Of a stretch of 64,000 bases of DNA, positions 24,202-36,095 are shown in pieces. Source of the DNA: Halocafeteria seosinensis (lineage: Eukaryota > Sar > Bigyra > Bicosoecida); contig LVLI01000006.1 of the NCBI GenBank assembly GCA_001687465.1, forward strand, positions 124,001 to 188,000, written 5' to 3'. The notes beneath the pieces were generated by a model, which saw nothing but the letters and a program-made list of their open reading frames with translations, did not search any database and was not told the DNA's origin. The number at the start of each line of letters is the position of its first letter. Within the stretch, counting starts at the first letter, position 1. The position numbers and the translations under genes were made by a program.

Positions 24202-27200
24202 CTACTGTTGCTGCTCTTGATGCCGACGCCGCGAGATTCGGTCATGAGCACGCTTGATATCCCATTGCTGTTTCCATCGAAGAAACTCTTCTTGTTCAAA
24301 TGCGGAACTTGTGGTACTGGATACTTCCGGAGACGTATCAGACGCTCGAGCGAGAGAACTCGAAGATTTAAGAATATGTTGGTCTGCCTTTAAACCAACC
24401 CTCCTCGGGGCGTTCTTCTGCAGACGCTGGGGAAGAGCAGCTGTTTGCAATTCATCTTCCTCTTCATGACCTGTCGGCTTAGTAAGCCATTCAGTAATAT
24501 GCTCTTGAGGGACCATGACTATGGTTTCGTCGCGAGTTTTACCATGAGCAAACTCCGGTACCAACGATGAATCAACGGACTCTAAGATGCTTCGGACATG
24601 GTGGCGCAGTTTAAAAGGGCAGTAAATGCTGACAGTTTGTGGTACAGGCTTTCCTGTCTTCGCATCCCGTCTGAGCCGGCGCAGAAAATCCCACAACACG
24701 CATGTAGTAGTGTTGGGAGACAAACCAGAAACATAGAGAATTCCCTCCTGAACCCTGCCTATCACGGCATTGGTTACATCAACCTCGTTATCAAGACCCA
24801 GGTCCAGGATCTCATTGACGCTGTCAACAGCATAGAGATCTCCAGCGGCATTCAGAAGAGAGAGCCATGAGTACTCACTGGGAGGGCAGCCGGCATTCAG
24901 TCCCTTGAGAATTACATTCTTCCCCGTTTCAATACTGTTATTATTAACACAGCAGCTAACGAGCGCGTCAATCTGATTCGACGACAATGGAATGTTCATG
25001 TCTCCCGTGGCCCGCATGATCTCAAACACAGTATCCGGTCGTTTTGTGTGTGCACAACCCCAAAGTAACGCTTCTAATGCGACCACAGGCACGTCTGAAC
25101 CAAGTCTTTCAAACTCTTCAAAATAGCGAAGGGAGTCCTCCGGTTCACCCGCTTCACACGTAGCTCTAATGAGAGCAACAAGGTCGCCCTGCGAACCTGT
25201 TTCGCTATCAGGTGTCGCGGCGTACTCCATTACATCAAGATTGGCAGGAAGTTCATCGATGCCGAGACTCTCAAGGACCGTACGCTTGACAGATATACCT
25301 TCTTCGCCGTCTTCGCCAGACTCGCGCAACTCCTTCTCAAGGCTTCGCAGATAGCGATAGTGACCCTGAGGCAACTGTTCCCCTGAAGCGTTGACTTGGT
25401 CTGGGTAAGATAGTTCGCTTGATAGTGCGGCTCCCCTTTCATTCAAAGGATCCTTGCATAACCGTATCATTGAACGAAACAACTGCCGCCACTGGGACAC
25501 GGAGAGACGAGTATCTTCTACATGCTTAGATCCTGGTACCAAATGACCATTATTCTCTTTCTTAACAAGTTCGATATTGTAGCTGTTGAGTGGAAGGCTT
25601 TCCTGCCGTTCGCGTTGCGGAACTAAAGAAGACTGATACTCACTGAGTTCGCGTTTACGCTCCCTTAAGACATATTCAACAGCTCTTGGAGTACAGAGCA
25701 GATTGTTAACAGCTAAATTCTTGACAACTCCGATTAAGTTTGGAAAATCGCGATTTTCTGCTAATGTAGCAATTACGGAATCATAGAAGGGGGCTGAGAG
25801 CTCCTTTGGCTGCGGCAGTGATTGGATGGATTCGATCAAACTCAGAGTCGAAGACAGGCCATAGGATCGTTGGTAACGCAGCAACCAGTTTATAGTAACA
25901 GAGAGAGCACATCTAGGAGCACGCCGAAATAGAATCTCTCCTGTGGAAATCGTGGCGGAGTTTCCCGCAGAGGTTAGACCGTTGGTGACCTCATGGGATT
26001 TCCTCTCCGCCCAAGCTTTGATCAGTTCGGTTGCTCGGAACACGGCATCAACATTGTGTTCCTTTGTGCAGGCTATAGCTAGACTTACAACATCGCATCC
26101 AAGTAAAACAGGTCGACCGACTCCATAAAGCATGCGCGAGAACATGCTCACGGCTTCAGTCCCCTCTCCAGTGACTGCACACCAACGGAACCAAACAGTG
26201 GTCCATGACCTCTGAGTATCGTACGACGCTTTTGTAATCTTCTCCATGGCTGGAAATCCAGTGTTGGGCAATCTTATTCCACTCGTCTCAGAAAAAGCCG
26301 CTTCCAATAGCAAATTCGCAGAAAAGATATATGGAAGAATGTTGACATCGGTCTCATCCGCCTGTTTCCGCGCGACGTATTGCCGCAGATGCTCGTTTTT
26401 TTTAGAAAAAGCAGCCACTGCGTCTGCAAATCGACGCACTATTGTTTCCTTCGAATCTTCATTGTTCTGGGGCACTACTTTCGAGGATAACAATCTGTCA
26501 ATCTTACGCAGCTCTGAACTCACGTCGTGTTCCTTTGTGATGTGGAGAACTCCAAAACCGCATTCATTGTAGACGGGGAGTAATTCCGGAATCAACGTCA
26601 CCATCAACCTCTTCAATTCACGTTTCGTTGTTTGAGCTGCACCATGCTCTGGAGTTTCGCTTGAATCATGCATTTCACAACAAAGCTCGAGTATTTCTCG
26701 TCGTATACGCGTAAACATAGTCAGAGACTGCTGGATGCCACCACATTCTGAGAGTGCTTCTACAGCTTTCCATGGATTCTTGATAGAGACGTAGGCTCTT
26801 GTTAAACCAGCAATATGGGTATCCGTGATCTCATTCCTCTCCTTAGCGTCCTCGAAGACTTTGTGCGCCAGGTTTATATCACCACATTTCACAGCTGCAC
26901 CGAGCAGCAGAACCCTCGACGACGGGGTATCAATCTCTCGCGCTACAGAAATCACCTCTGTCGGACATTCGCTAGATACACTACCAGAGGTACGAGGAAC
27001 CTGGGAACGAATAGCACGGACTAAATCATCCTCTGTATAGGTAGCATTAGCTCCAGAGGAGTACTGTCGCTGAGTCACCTGAGGCCTTCTCGTACTTCTA
27101 CCATGTTGTACAGCGCAAATTCTTCCTCGCTCTTTTGCAGCGGCATTTTCCCATCTAGTTCCCGTGATACGCTGGTGATGACATCGTATACAGGACCTTA

Positions 27201-27324
27201 TGCCTCCAGAAGAAGGCCCCCAAAGACCAGCCGTGCTTCGTGAACCTGGTAACTTCACGGCGGTTCCATCCTCCACAAGCGCCCTGTATGTCACCCTCCT
27301 AAGCATTTTATGGCTCGCCCACAT
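24202..27324 (-). CDS. PPR-like organellar RNA-binding protein with possible Smr-like C-terminal domain
   Basis: A single exon of 1,040 residues starts at the ATG 27324-27322. The first 90 residues are rich in Arg, Ser and Ala and nearly free of acid residues, as in mitochondrial or plastid transit peptides. Helical repeats with pentatricopeptide spacing occur around residues 140-200 (INLAHKVFEDAKERNE), 380-430 and 740-860 (EDSLRYFEEFERLGSD, PDTVFEIMRATGDMN). They are spaced and degenerate rather than a continuous array. Near residue 880 the segment with VLWDFLRRLRRDAKTGK and VPQTVSIYCP resembles the Smr domains fused to PPR proteins such as GUN1. A canonical GxG motif is not visible. The C-terminal 100 residues are charged and Gln-rich. 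Organelle RNA maturation is the likely role. PPR assignment is by pattern only. Confidence 0.6.
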   Translation of the reverse strand: MWASHKMLRRVTYRALVEDGTAVKLPGSRSTAGLWGPSSGGIRSCIRCHHQRITGTRWENAAAKERGRICAVQHGRSTRRPQVTQRQYSSGANATYTEDDLVRAIRSQVPRTSGSVSSECPTEVISVAREIDTPSSRVLLLGAAVKCGDINLAHKVFEDAKERNEITDTHIAGLTRAYVSIKNPWKAVEALSECGGIQQSLTMFTRIRREILELCCEMHDSSETPEHGAAQTTKRELKRLMVTLIPELLPVYNECGFGVLHITKEHDVSSELRKIDRLLSSKVVPQNNEDSKETIVRRFADAVAAFSKKNEHLRQYVARKQADETDVNILPYIFSANLLLEAAFSETSGIRLPNTGFPAMEKITKASYDTQRSWTTVWFRWCAVTGEGTEAVSMFSRMLYGVGRPVLLGCDVVSLAIACTKEHNVDAVFRATELIKAWAERKSHEVTNGLTSAGNSATISTGEILFRRAPRCALSVTINWLLRYQRSYGLSSTLSLIESIQSLPQPKELSAPFYDSVIATLAENRDFPNLIGVVKNLAVNNLLCTPRAVEYVLRERKRELSEYQSSLVPQRERQESLPLNSYNIELVKKENNGHLVPGSKHVEDTRLSVSQWRQLFRSMIRLCKDPLNERGAALSSELSYPDQVNASGEQLPQGHYRYLRSLEKELRESGEDGEEGISVKRTVLESLGIDELPANLDVMEYAATPDSETGSQGDLVALIRATCEAGEPEDSLRYFEEFERLGSDVPVVALEALLWGCAHTKRPDTVFEIMRATGDMNIPLSSNQIDALVSCCVNNNSIETGKNVILKGLNAGCPPSEYSWLSLLNAAGDLYAVDSVNEILDLGLDNEVDVTNAVIGRVQEGILYVSGLSPNTTTCVLWDFLRRLRRDAKTGKPVPQTVSIYCPFKLRHHVRSILESVDSSLVPEFAHGKTRDETIVMVPQEHITEWLTKPTGHEEEDELQTAALPQRLQKNAPRRVGLKADQHILKSSSSLARASDTSPEVSSTTSSAFEQEEFLRWKQQWDIKRAHDRISRRRHQEQQQ

Positions 27325-27639
27325 ACTTTCCTGGTTACCGCATCATCTACATTCCTGTGTATACCATCTCTGTTGTCAAATACCGCCTCTCCAAGCTACT
27401 GTCGGAGTCGGACCCTTTCAAGTCCAACATATGTTTGTCTGATTCGGAGAACACTTTGTCGTTGCTCACTGTAATACAGTAGTTCTCTGGATGATTTGGT
27501 GCTTATATGTGAATGATTGGATAGTGAATAAAATCTTTAGGAATCGGGTGCGAGCGTATGTGTGCAGAACAAAGGAGGAAAAGAGACAAGGGGTGGTTGA
27601 AGTGAAGGAGCAGTTAGAAACAAGGCTTTATATTGAGCC
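27325..27639. promoter_or_regulatory. Divergent intergenic region, PPR gene and Rab
   Basis: This 315-bp stretch lies between the start codons of two outward-facing genes and must carry both promoters. No specific motif was identified. Confidence 0.4.
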
Positions 27640-28492
27640 ATGGGCTGCAGCTTATCCAGCCCATCGAATGGGGACGATGGCGCTAACGACATCAATGTCC
27701 TTGACGGAAATTTAGGAACCTCAGGGGGCAGTTCGAAGGAACAATTATGGTTTAAAGTGGCTCTCATCGGGGATAAAGCGGTAGGGAAATCATGGTACGT
27801 GTTCCATGCAAGTGTAGGTGAATAGGAAGAACCCACTGTTATTCGCCGCCATGCAGTATGATTTATCGGCTGATGAAAAATCATTTTCCGGAAAGGTCAC
27901 AGTCTACTATAGGTAAGTACATGATCAGGAGAGATTCGGCTGTGTGGACGTTGAATTCCTCCGGGAGTATCTTGCGATTAACAACAGGGGCGGCATTTAA
28001 CGCGAAAGATACAGTGGTCAGAGACCAACAGGGAAATAGGAGGTCTGTTAAGCTTCATTTATGGGATACAGCTGGGGAGGAATTATATCGGTCCATGACA
28101 AAGAGCTTTATCAGAAACTCAGGGGCAGCAGTACTCGTGTTTGATGTTTCTCGAAAGGATAGCTTCGAAAGTGCGGACTATTGGCTAAAAACATTTCGAG
28201 AAGACAATCCTCGCAGTTATGTGCTTCTCGTTGGGAATAAAGTAAGTTGTGAGCAACCATTACTTCCAATACTTGAATCTAATATGCATTTTCCCTGCTC
28301 TCTCAGACGGATTGCCATAGAAAAGTGTCTGCCGAGGAAGCGCGGCATTTTGTAGATTCACATAAGAAAGAACTAAAGGAAGATGGTGCCGATATAGCTT
28401 ACATGGAATGCAGTGCCAAGACAGGCTTCAACATAAGCGAAGTATTCGAATTCTTGGCAGAACAGTTGTATCATCATAATACATTATCTTGA
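27640..28492 (+). CDS. Rab GTPase, ARA6-like: N-myristoylation signal and no C-terminal cysteines
   Basis: Four exons (27640-27794, 27857-27912, 27988-28241, 28307-28492) join to 216 residues. Rab motifs are complete: GDKAVGKSC (P-loop, split by intron 1), STIGAAF (switch I), WDTAGEE (switch II), GNKTDC and CSAKTG. In place of Gln the catalytic position after DTAG carries Glu, which may lower intrinsic hydrolysis. The protein begins MGCSLSS, a Gly2 myristoylation signal with an adjacent Cys for palmitoylation. It ends HHNTLS, with no prenylatable cysteine. This reversed anchoring is the hallmark of the RABF1/ARA6 group of plants and Rab5B of some protists, which act on endosomes and at the plasma membrane. 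The family placement is inferred from anchoring rather than from a tree. Confidence 0.85.
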
Positions 28493-29051
28493 GTTTGTAA
28501 GAACGAGGTCCATAGGTGCGGGGTCGTTGAAGCTTTCTCTGGGTATACCTTTTGCGATCAAAGTTTGTATATAGAGCATCTATAGGCACCCACTCCCCTC
28601 GCGTACCTTGTAACTTGCTGCTGCGACTGTCAGTCGGAGCACTTCGTGTCGAAACTGGATTTCTCCGAACAAAGCTAGTTTCTTCCTCTAGTTCCTTTCT
28701 CTCCCCTTTATCGTTTCAGTTGTTGGTCATCATCCTCAGAGAATGATACTCCTTCCACTCCCTTCGTTCAACGAGTTTCGTTGTCCAGGGCCTGAACTTC
28801 TTCCAACTACGGATATGGGTTTTCTTTTGTGAATTCAAATTGGCGACGTTGAAGTTCGGGCCTTTCCCAGATAATATGACGGATGCTTCGGATACAGAGA
28901 TATTGTTACCAGTAGGCACCTTAAAGTGTGTGTTCTGTAAATGTGGTGTAGTGCGCTGAGTGGCATTGAAGCGGGTGAAAGGCGTGGTTTTATATCCCAA
29001 ACAGCGCTTTTGACTGCATTGTATTCATTCATGAGGTCTTTCTAGCTGATA
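28493..29051. other. Intergenic, Rab to large zinc-finger gene
   Basis: This 559-bp stretch lies between two plus-strand genes and holds the Rab 3' UTR and the next promoter. No supported gene, RNA or repeat was seen. Confidence 0.5.
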
Positions 29052-32000
29052 ATGGACGTTATGAGAAAGACAATTAGTCGCGCCCCCTCGGGCTATGGGC
29101 GCTTGGGTCCACAGTCAGCAGTTGGAAGCTCATCAGCGCCGTGGAAAAGTGGACGTGGTTCGGGATCCCAGAGAAGCCACTTAACGGCTTTTGAACCCCC
29201 TGGAAGTGCCCCGGATTGGGACGAGAATCAAGCCAAGGAATACAGTCGCTTTGAGTTTTCAGTGTTTCGGCAATATTTTTATGGGAACTATGGCTGGTTT
29301 CCTACGCTAATTCAGGCGCGAGAATTGAAAAATGTCTTTGTGAAATTTGACCCCTCACTAAAGGGAACAATTCCTGAAGACAAACTTAAGGATGTTTTGT
29401 CTCGTTTGGAACCTGCCGAAAACCGCCCTCTACCTTTCGATGTAAGTCATTCAAAGTCATGCATTAAATGTGTCGACCAGGGTAAATGCGCACAGCTTAC
29501 CGTTGTTGAATCCCGATTGTCCAGGAGATTGTTCGTCAATTCGAAGAGTCCTCGGTGAAATATCACGGAGAAGGTGAAACTGTACTCCTATGGCCTTTGC
29601 TTCTCCGAGCGATGACTTTCGAGGATCAGAAAGTGTAAGCCACCAGTCCAATCGCAGACTGTGGAGCATTGCTCTCGAGCTGATTGACTTAGCTGCTACA
29701 CAGAGAGGATACCGTCTGTCTATTGAGATATGATGTTAGGCAGCGCATCGAGGAAGATCAAAGTTATATTAGACGCTTCGATAAGGTTTTGAGAAAGCTC
29801 CAACACAACGATGCCAAAGTAGGAACGGAAAATGGGTTGAAACGCTTCTTCTTGGAGGAGCTTCTGCTAGCTCCAGACAGAACAGTATGTTGTGATGCGT
29901 TGAGACTAGCTAATCGATCTCCACTCAGTCCATTTTGTACTTATTTGCAGGAAGTAGCTGCCCTTTTTACTTATTTGAACGACCAACGAACACTTTGTTC
30001 CAAAAACGGTCAAGATATGCAACAGAATACCGTTCAGATGCTTGCATTATTGCTCGAAACTTTTATAAAAGACATCGTCGACGGATTGAGAAAGGACACA
30101 GATTCGAGGACAACGCATGCGGAAGCTGAGGGTAAGACCGGCTCATACGCACATCCTCAACAAATGCCTTTCGCCAAAATATGAATCTTTCATGTTGCTT
30201 CCGTCACAGCTAGGGATGATCCGAAAGGATCCGCAGTGGAGAGTGAAAGTAAGTTAATGATTCTCTTTGTTGCGCTGTCCTGAACCCTTAGAGAGTGCGA
30301 TATCCTTGAACAGGTGGTTTGGGAGCCCGAACGAAGAACGTTCGGTTCCGCTCGAAGAGCATCATTACAAATCTGCGACTGTCGACAAAAGAGAACCTTT
30401 CTACATGGGAAGAGGAGGGATATGAACGCGTCCCCTCCGTTTTTCCTGGCGCTGAGGAAATGTTTGGGTCTCTATCTGCAGCTTTTAAGGGTAGTGAAAA
30501 TCTGCTTTCGAGTCATGCACCTGATGAACAGCACCTGTCTGCTTCTAGTGCTTCGTTGAACTTTGGAGGAGACGGCGATCACTATTTCTTGATAACGAAG
30601 AAGAAGGAAATCGACGAGGAAAAAAACGAGAGTGGAGTTGTAGATGTAGTTCTCTCAGACACCTACGAAGACGAGACCGCTGGAAAGGACGGATACGAGT
30701 GCTTGACTACGAACACGAATGAGGCATCATCCACAGGTGCACCTCGATATCTTTGGGTTAAAAACGGTGTGAAACATCGTATTTGCGATGTCGTTGTACA
30801 GGTCATACCGTTGGAGGAAAGAGAAAAAGATGCACATGTTGATCAAGCTTCTGAGCGACTACGTCAACTGCTACGTCGCCAGGGTTTCCAAGATGTAATT
30901 GGGGACTTGAATTCAGGTAATGGCAAATTTAGTATCTTTCTATTTGTCAAGTACGAAACAGACGAGAGGGCCAGACTTCCGGACAGAAACAGGACAGTTC
31001 GTCTTTCCTCTATACAACAGAGAACCTTATGTCGCATATCTGACAGAATAAATGAGAGCAAGTGGGATATCCAGGGTCGTATGCTGAAAACTTTGAGCGA
31101 ATGTGATAGGGGTGTTGTTCAGACTCTCGTTAATGACAAAGAGATGCTGAAAATGCGCAAAGATGCAGCGAGAGCCCTCTTCCCCGAGGAAAATACCGCC
31201 GAAGTTGTTTGCGCTAGTGGTCTAATGCTGGCTTGTCAGCTCTTTGTGGAATGTGTTTTCGCTTATTTCGAGAAAGATGCGGGAGGTATCAAGTCCCAGA
31301 AACGGGCTCTGCTTGAGTTTTTGTGCAGAAGGCGTAATATCGAAGTTCAATGGCGGCAACATCTGATTAACATTCGGTCAGTCGATACACCGGATGCCAA
31401 ATACAGAGAACTTATTAGCACTGCAGGGAAAGATGATTTAGTGAAAATGGACCTTTTGCTGGTCGTTTTGAGAGGAGTGCCATTTTGGTCATTTCAGGCT
31501 ACTTGTCATGATCGTTTTGGTGTATCTGTGTGCGATACTGTGCATACAAAGACAGTAGCGGACACTAAGAAATATTCGCGTCCGTCCTACACGATGCAAC
31601 TTGCTGCTGCTGTAATGGAGACTATCCAAGCTCTTCTAGACGAGCAGTGGGACATCGATTATATTATTCAACACGCACAGCGCTTCCTTGGGAACAGTGC
31701 AACTAGACAGAAGAATATGACAATCAAACAAGCGAAGTGCAGTGAGCAAAAAGACTCCCAGGGAGAAGATGTTTGGACTTGTGAAAGCCGGTTCAGTGAA
31801 CCCTCAAAGGGGGCTGTACAACTTATGCGCTCAGAGGATCTTATGGACGTTTGCAAGCGATGCCACTCCCTTTTTTCTTTAACTCTCTCAAGTTTTGAAG
31901 AGAAGTGGATCACAGGAAAACAATTAGCTGACCTAGTAAATTTTGCTTCTTCGCTAGCTCTTGATTCCGTATGTGGGACCAAATCGTCTCCTGTGTGCAG

Positions 32001-35000
32001 CTCTTCTCGCATTCGAAATGCAGGACTCCAAATACTGGTCTCCCGTTTGCAGCAAAAGAACCTAGACAGTATATCTCACATCGATGATAAATGGCCAAGC
32101 CTCTGCAAACATTTTTCAAAAGCTGAGCTAAGAAGTGTTGTGCGGCTTTTTGGTGTAAGCTGGAATCCGTTTGTCAAGTCGTCGTTGTCCGAGATCGAGA
32201 ATGAAGCCGTAATGTCGTATTCCGCGCTTGCTGACAAATGCCAAACGTTTCCGGTATTCCAACTTTTTTTAGCGAATTGCACTTTCTTCCAGCAAGAATT
32301 TCATGTGGCGAATATCAAAGTACTGCTGCTCTCCTGCCGAGGGCGTTCGGAAAAAACGTTTGGCGAAATTCTATGCCAATGGAAAGACCTAAATCCTGAC
32401 CACGTACTATTTCCGTGCAAATTTGCGGCTGTAAGCAGTCTTGTGGCAACACTTCGGAGCAAAATGGAGGAATCCTCCAATCTTCTTGTTGGCATCCGCT
32501 ATCTAGACATCAACAAGATTGTGCAAGACGCTTTGTGCTTTAAGCTTATGCGATACATTCAAAAATCACCAAATTCTGGCAGAACGATAACCGTGTTGAC
32601 TCTGTCTGATGTTTTATGTTGGTTGCGAAACTGGTGGATGGATACCAAGCACCTCCCAGCGAAATATAGTGCGAACCTGGAGCATTTTTTCCTCCGACTC
32701 CCTGAAAAATTGAAGGATGAGTCTCCAGAAGAATGGATAGATGCAATGGATGAGGAAGCATTAGATCATAAGATTGGGTCGTCCGAAGTGGATATGACGA
32801 ACTTGGAGAGAATCAATTCCTCCTTCGAATCGTTTGTGGTGAAGCCAAGCGAAAAGGAATCACTCTTGGAGGCGAAGTGCTTGGTAACAGAGGGACCGAC
32901 GTATTTTCCTCTGGGTTCCGTGTACGTTGATGCACGTCCAATCTTCGAAAAATTGGGCGATCGTTCACGAAGCTATTTCCCACTTAGTTTAAGTGTTGTT
33001 GTCCGTGAAGACAAAAATAGCTATCTTGTTCCGGCGTCCATTTCAATCGCAGACTTTATTCTAGTCTCGCAGCTAAGAATTGGGCTTCAGAGCCTCTTAA
33101 GTAAGAGGGCCACGTTGAGCACTGACCTACTGGGGGGTTGGAAGAAAACTGACGTCTTTGAGCTAGAAAGGCTTTTGAAAACAGAGTCGGAGTCCATGCA
33201 CGAGGACGAAGATGATGATGCAAGCGGTTCCGAGGAGGCAGATGCCAGCAGCCGTTCAGACCACACGGATGAAGAGGAGCCATCTTCGGGCCGAAAATGG
33301 TCAGCGTCGGCAAACGATTCTGAGGAATCGTCTACAAGCTCTTGTAACAGTGCCCCGGGAGATGCAAGATCTCTAACTGTAATTTGCGGTATTAAGAAGA
33401 GAAAAGAGGCCCATTCTACTGATGTCATCTCGGGGGCAGATCCAATAACGAAGCGACTTGAAGTAAAGGGGGAGTCAGTAGAGGAGCTACGTCGCAAGCG
33501 GAGAGTTACATTGATAACGGGACTGTCCATTGATGGCGAAAAGGCACCGAGTAAGAAATCGAGATATGAAAAAATTATTTCCCTGGATGACTCTCATTAT
33601 CTTCGCGCGAAACACACGGACGCCAAGCTGTCGAGACAGGAAGACGGTTTAGAAAAATTCCAAATGGCTGTGAGCAAGGTGAAAATAGAGCATACTAAAT
33701 TGAAGGACGTGAAGCGACACGGTTCTGGTAACGTCGGCGTGGATAAGCTTGTCGAGAGAACACGTCCAAAGGCGGAATACTTGCAGATAAAAATGGGGTT
33801 CAAAGTTGTGCAGACTCTGCGGGTAAAGTGGACTCTGGCCGACTACTATCTGGACGAGAGTAGAAGGATACGTAGTGTGTGGATGTTACAACCGCTATCA
33901 TACATTGAGACTAAGAGCCTGAGAGAGTGGCTCCGGGGAGAACTTACCATCACCTTTTTGTCAAGAGAGGGCCACTTTGCTCGGAGAGATGAAGAAGAAG
34001 CGGAAGGCATTGAGGAAGACGCCAACATTCGTTTTGATACTATACGAGTGCCGCAGGGAATCTTGAGCTGTAGTAAAAAGCTCCATGAATTCTATGAAAT
34101 GTGGTCCAAGGGAGGGCCCGTGGTTTCCTCCCCTATAGATGCGGTATTCCATTCCCGGGATCAAGTGGATGGACTTGGTTGGGTAACTGTCCAGGACTTC
34201 CGACATGTAATGGATAGAGAGATTCCGGATTTTCTACAAAAGTCTAGCTACTCACTTCCTGTGGAACTAGAAGACCTGGATACCCTCGAGAAGTGGCTCC
34301 GTTGTCCAATGGTATGCCTTAAACGGACGACAGGACGTACGCGTGAGACGCTAATTGATTACTGGCTGTTCTGTATGATGCTGATGCAACCGGCTTCTCA
34401 GTATCGAACACTGGCCATAATAGCTGGTATTCGAAGATGCTTTTTGTCCAATTTTGGTTCTTCAAAAGGTGCACTCGCGAGAAGGGCTTGTGACTTCTTT
34501 CAAATTTTCTCGCGCGACACATCGGGAAGAATAAGGGTTGACCAACTTCATAAAGGCTTCAAGCGCGAACTTAAGATCGATGTGACCGTCGGTACTCTAC
34601 GAGATATCCTATCGGTATTGAGAGTTTACGTTGATGTACATGATGAAGTCGATTATACCGTCCTCCTAATGCGCCTGTTCGGCAAACACTGCCTCAAAGA
34701 GTCTCTTTCAATCGGTAACCATCACCGGCTCCGTCGAGTGAAGAAGCATTTGAGACGGGCGGCACGGAGCTCCCACCTAGAGAGACTGCAAATTAAAGCA
34801 CTATGGAAACAACTTGTGGGAAATCGTGAAAGCTACGGAATAAACCATTTGATCAAGCGGATTCAAGAAGAAATTCCCCTACTGGCGAGTATGGACAGCT
34901 CGGAAGCCCTGGCGCTAAAAAAAGAGTTGGATGCAAATGGCGACCGTAACACGTCGTTCAAAGACTTTGATAGATTACTACAGCTGGATTCCTTCGACCA

Positions 35001-36048
35001 GGAGCGAATCAAACACCAATTCCGCTCACACTTTTCCACAGTGTTTGCCCATGATGCTCAAGATGCGCGTGAGTTGGTGGAGACATTCTGTTCAAGGAAT
35101 AGCACAGGGGAGGCTAGGGAGACACTCAGTGTTCGCGAGTTCATTATGCTTTCCAGAGAAGTTGGAATTCCAGTAAGCGCAACCGATATTTCTCTCTGTG
35201 CTGAACTATTTCAAGAAGAATCTTCGGAGCAATCCACAGAAGAGATACGAGTCAAGTCTTTAGAATTCATGTTGTGGGGTTTGTCGCATTTCGGGGTAGA
35301 AGATATGATGGAATTATCCGAGAAAGTAGAGGATAACATAGAATTGCATGAAACTCATCCAAAAGCAGAACACAAAGCAGAGCTGCAGTCGAAATCACCC
35401 GCTTCGGAGAGTGCTGCTACAATGCAAGAAGCGCACCTGGAGACCTCAACGTCAGACGAGCGAGTTTCATCCCCCGTGTCTACTTCTGCAGCGGAAACGG
35501 CCGGTCGAACGGCGTTAGCCGCGAGTGTTCATCCAGATGCCATATCGCCAGACTCAGTCGAGGAACTTGAAAGGATTGGGAGCTCTCGAAGGCAAACTGA
35601 GCAACCTCAGCTTGAAAGTTTAGTCCCCTTTTTCCACAAGGGACGTTCACAGAAACAAGCTGACGAGGCAGTTCACAAGCGGTCACAGGAGGTATACTCT
35701 TCCCATGGAACATGGATATGTAATGTGTGCGCCTACAGGAATACGAACTGGTGCGTTAGCTGCTACATGTGCGCAAACCCTCGCAACTCTGGGGAAACAA
35801 GTCTTTCTCCTGAAGAGGAAGCATACTGGATCGCAGAGACAGGCAATTGGTGGGTCGACCAAGTTGACAAAACCCTGTCTTCAGGAGACAAAGAGAACCA
35901 AACCGTCCTCGTTAGGCGTGGAAGCGACCCCCAGAAAGAGCATGAGCACACCACTCAGGCCCGCGCGCCATCGTCAAGGCCTTCCAATGTGCAGTCGTTC
36001 AATTGGCGCGGTGACCCACTACAACGCCCTCCAGGCATGCTACAGTAA
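29052..36048 (+). CDS. Large unidentified protein with EF-hand-like segments and a C-terminal RanBP2-type zinc finger
   Basis: Five exons (29052-29441, 29525-29634, 29704-30131, 30210-30248, 30314-36048) splice in frame to 2,233 residues. Exon 4 is a 39-nt microexon. Near residue 90 FDPSLKGTIPEDKLKDVL looks like an EF-hand remnant. Further EF-hand-like segments lie near residues 1725 (FSRDTSGRIRVDQL) and 1860 (LDANGDRNTSFKDF); none has all calcium ligands. A Ser/Glu/Asp-rich disordered tract runs near residues 1280-1340. Near residues 2119-2145 a finger with the spacing W-x-C-x2-C-x3-N-x6-C-x2-C matches RanBP2-type fingers, which bind RNA or ubiquitin. The rest is helical and not recognised. 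It ends 47 bp from the convergent cyclophilin gene. I assign no function. Confidence 0.8.
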
Positions 36049-36095
36049 TAAAACAGGTGTTTCTTCGTCCTACACCCCTCCTGTACCCTCTTCCA

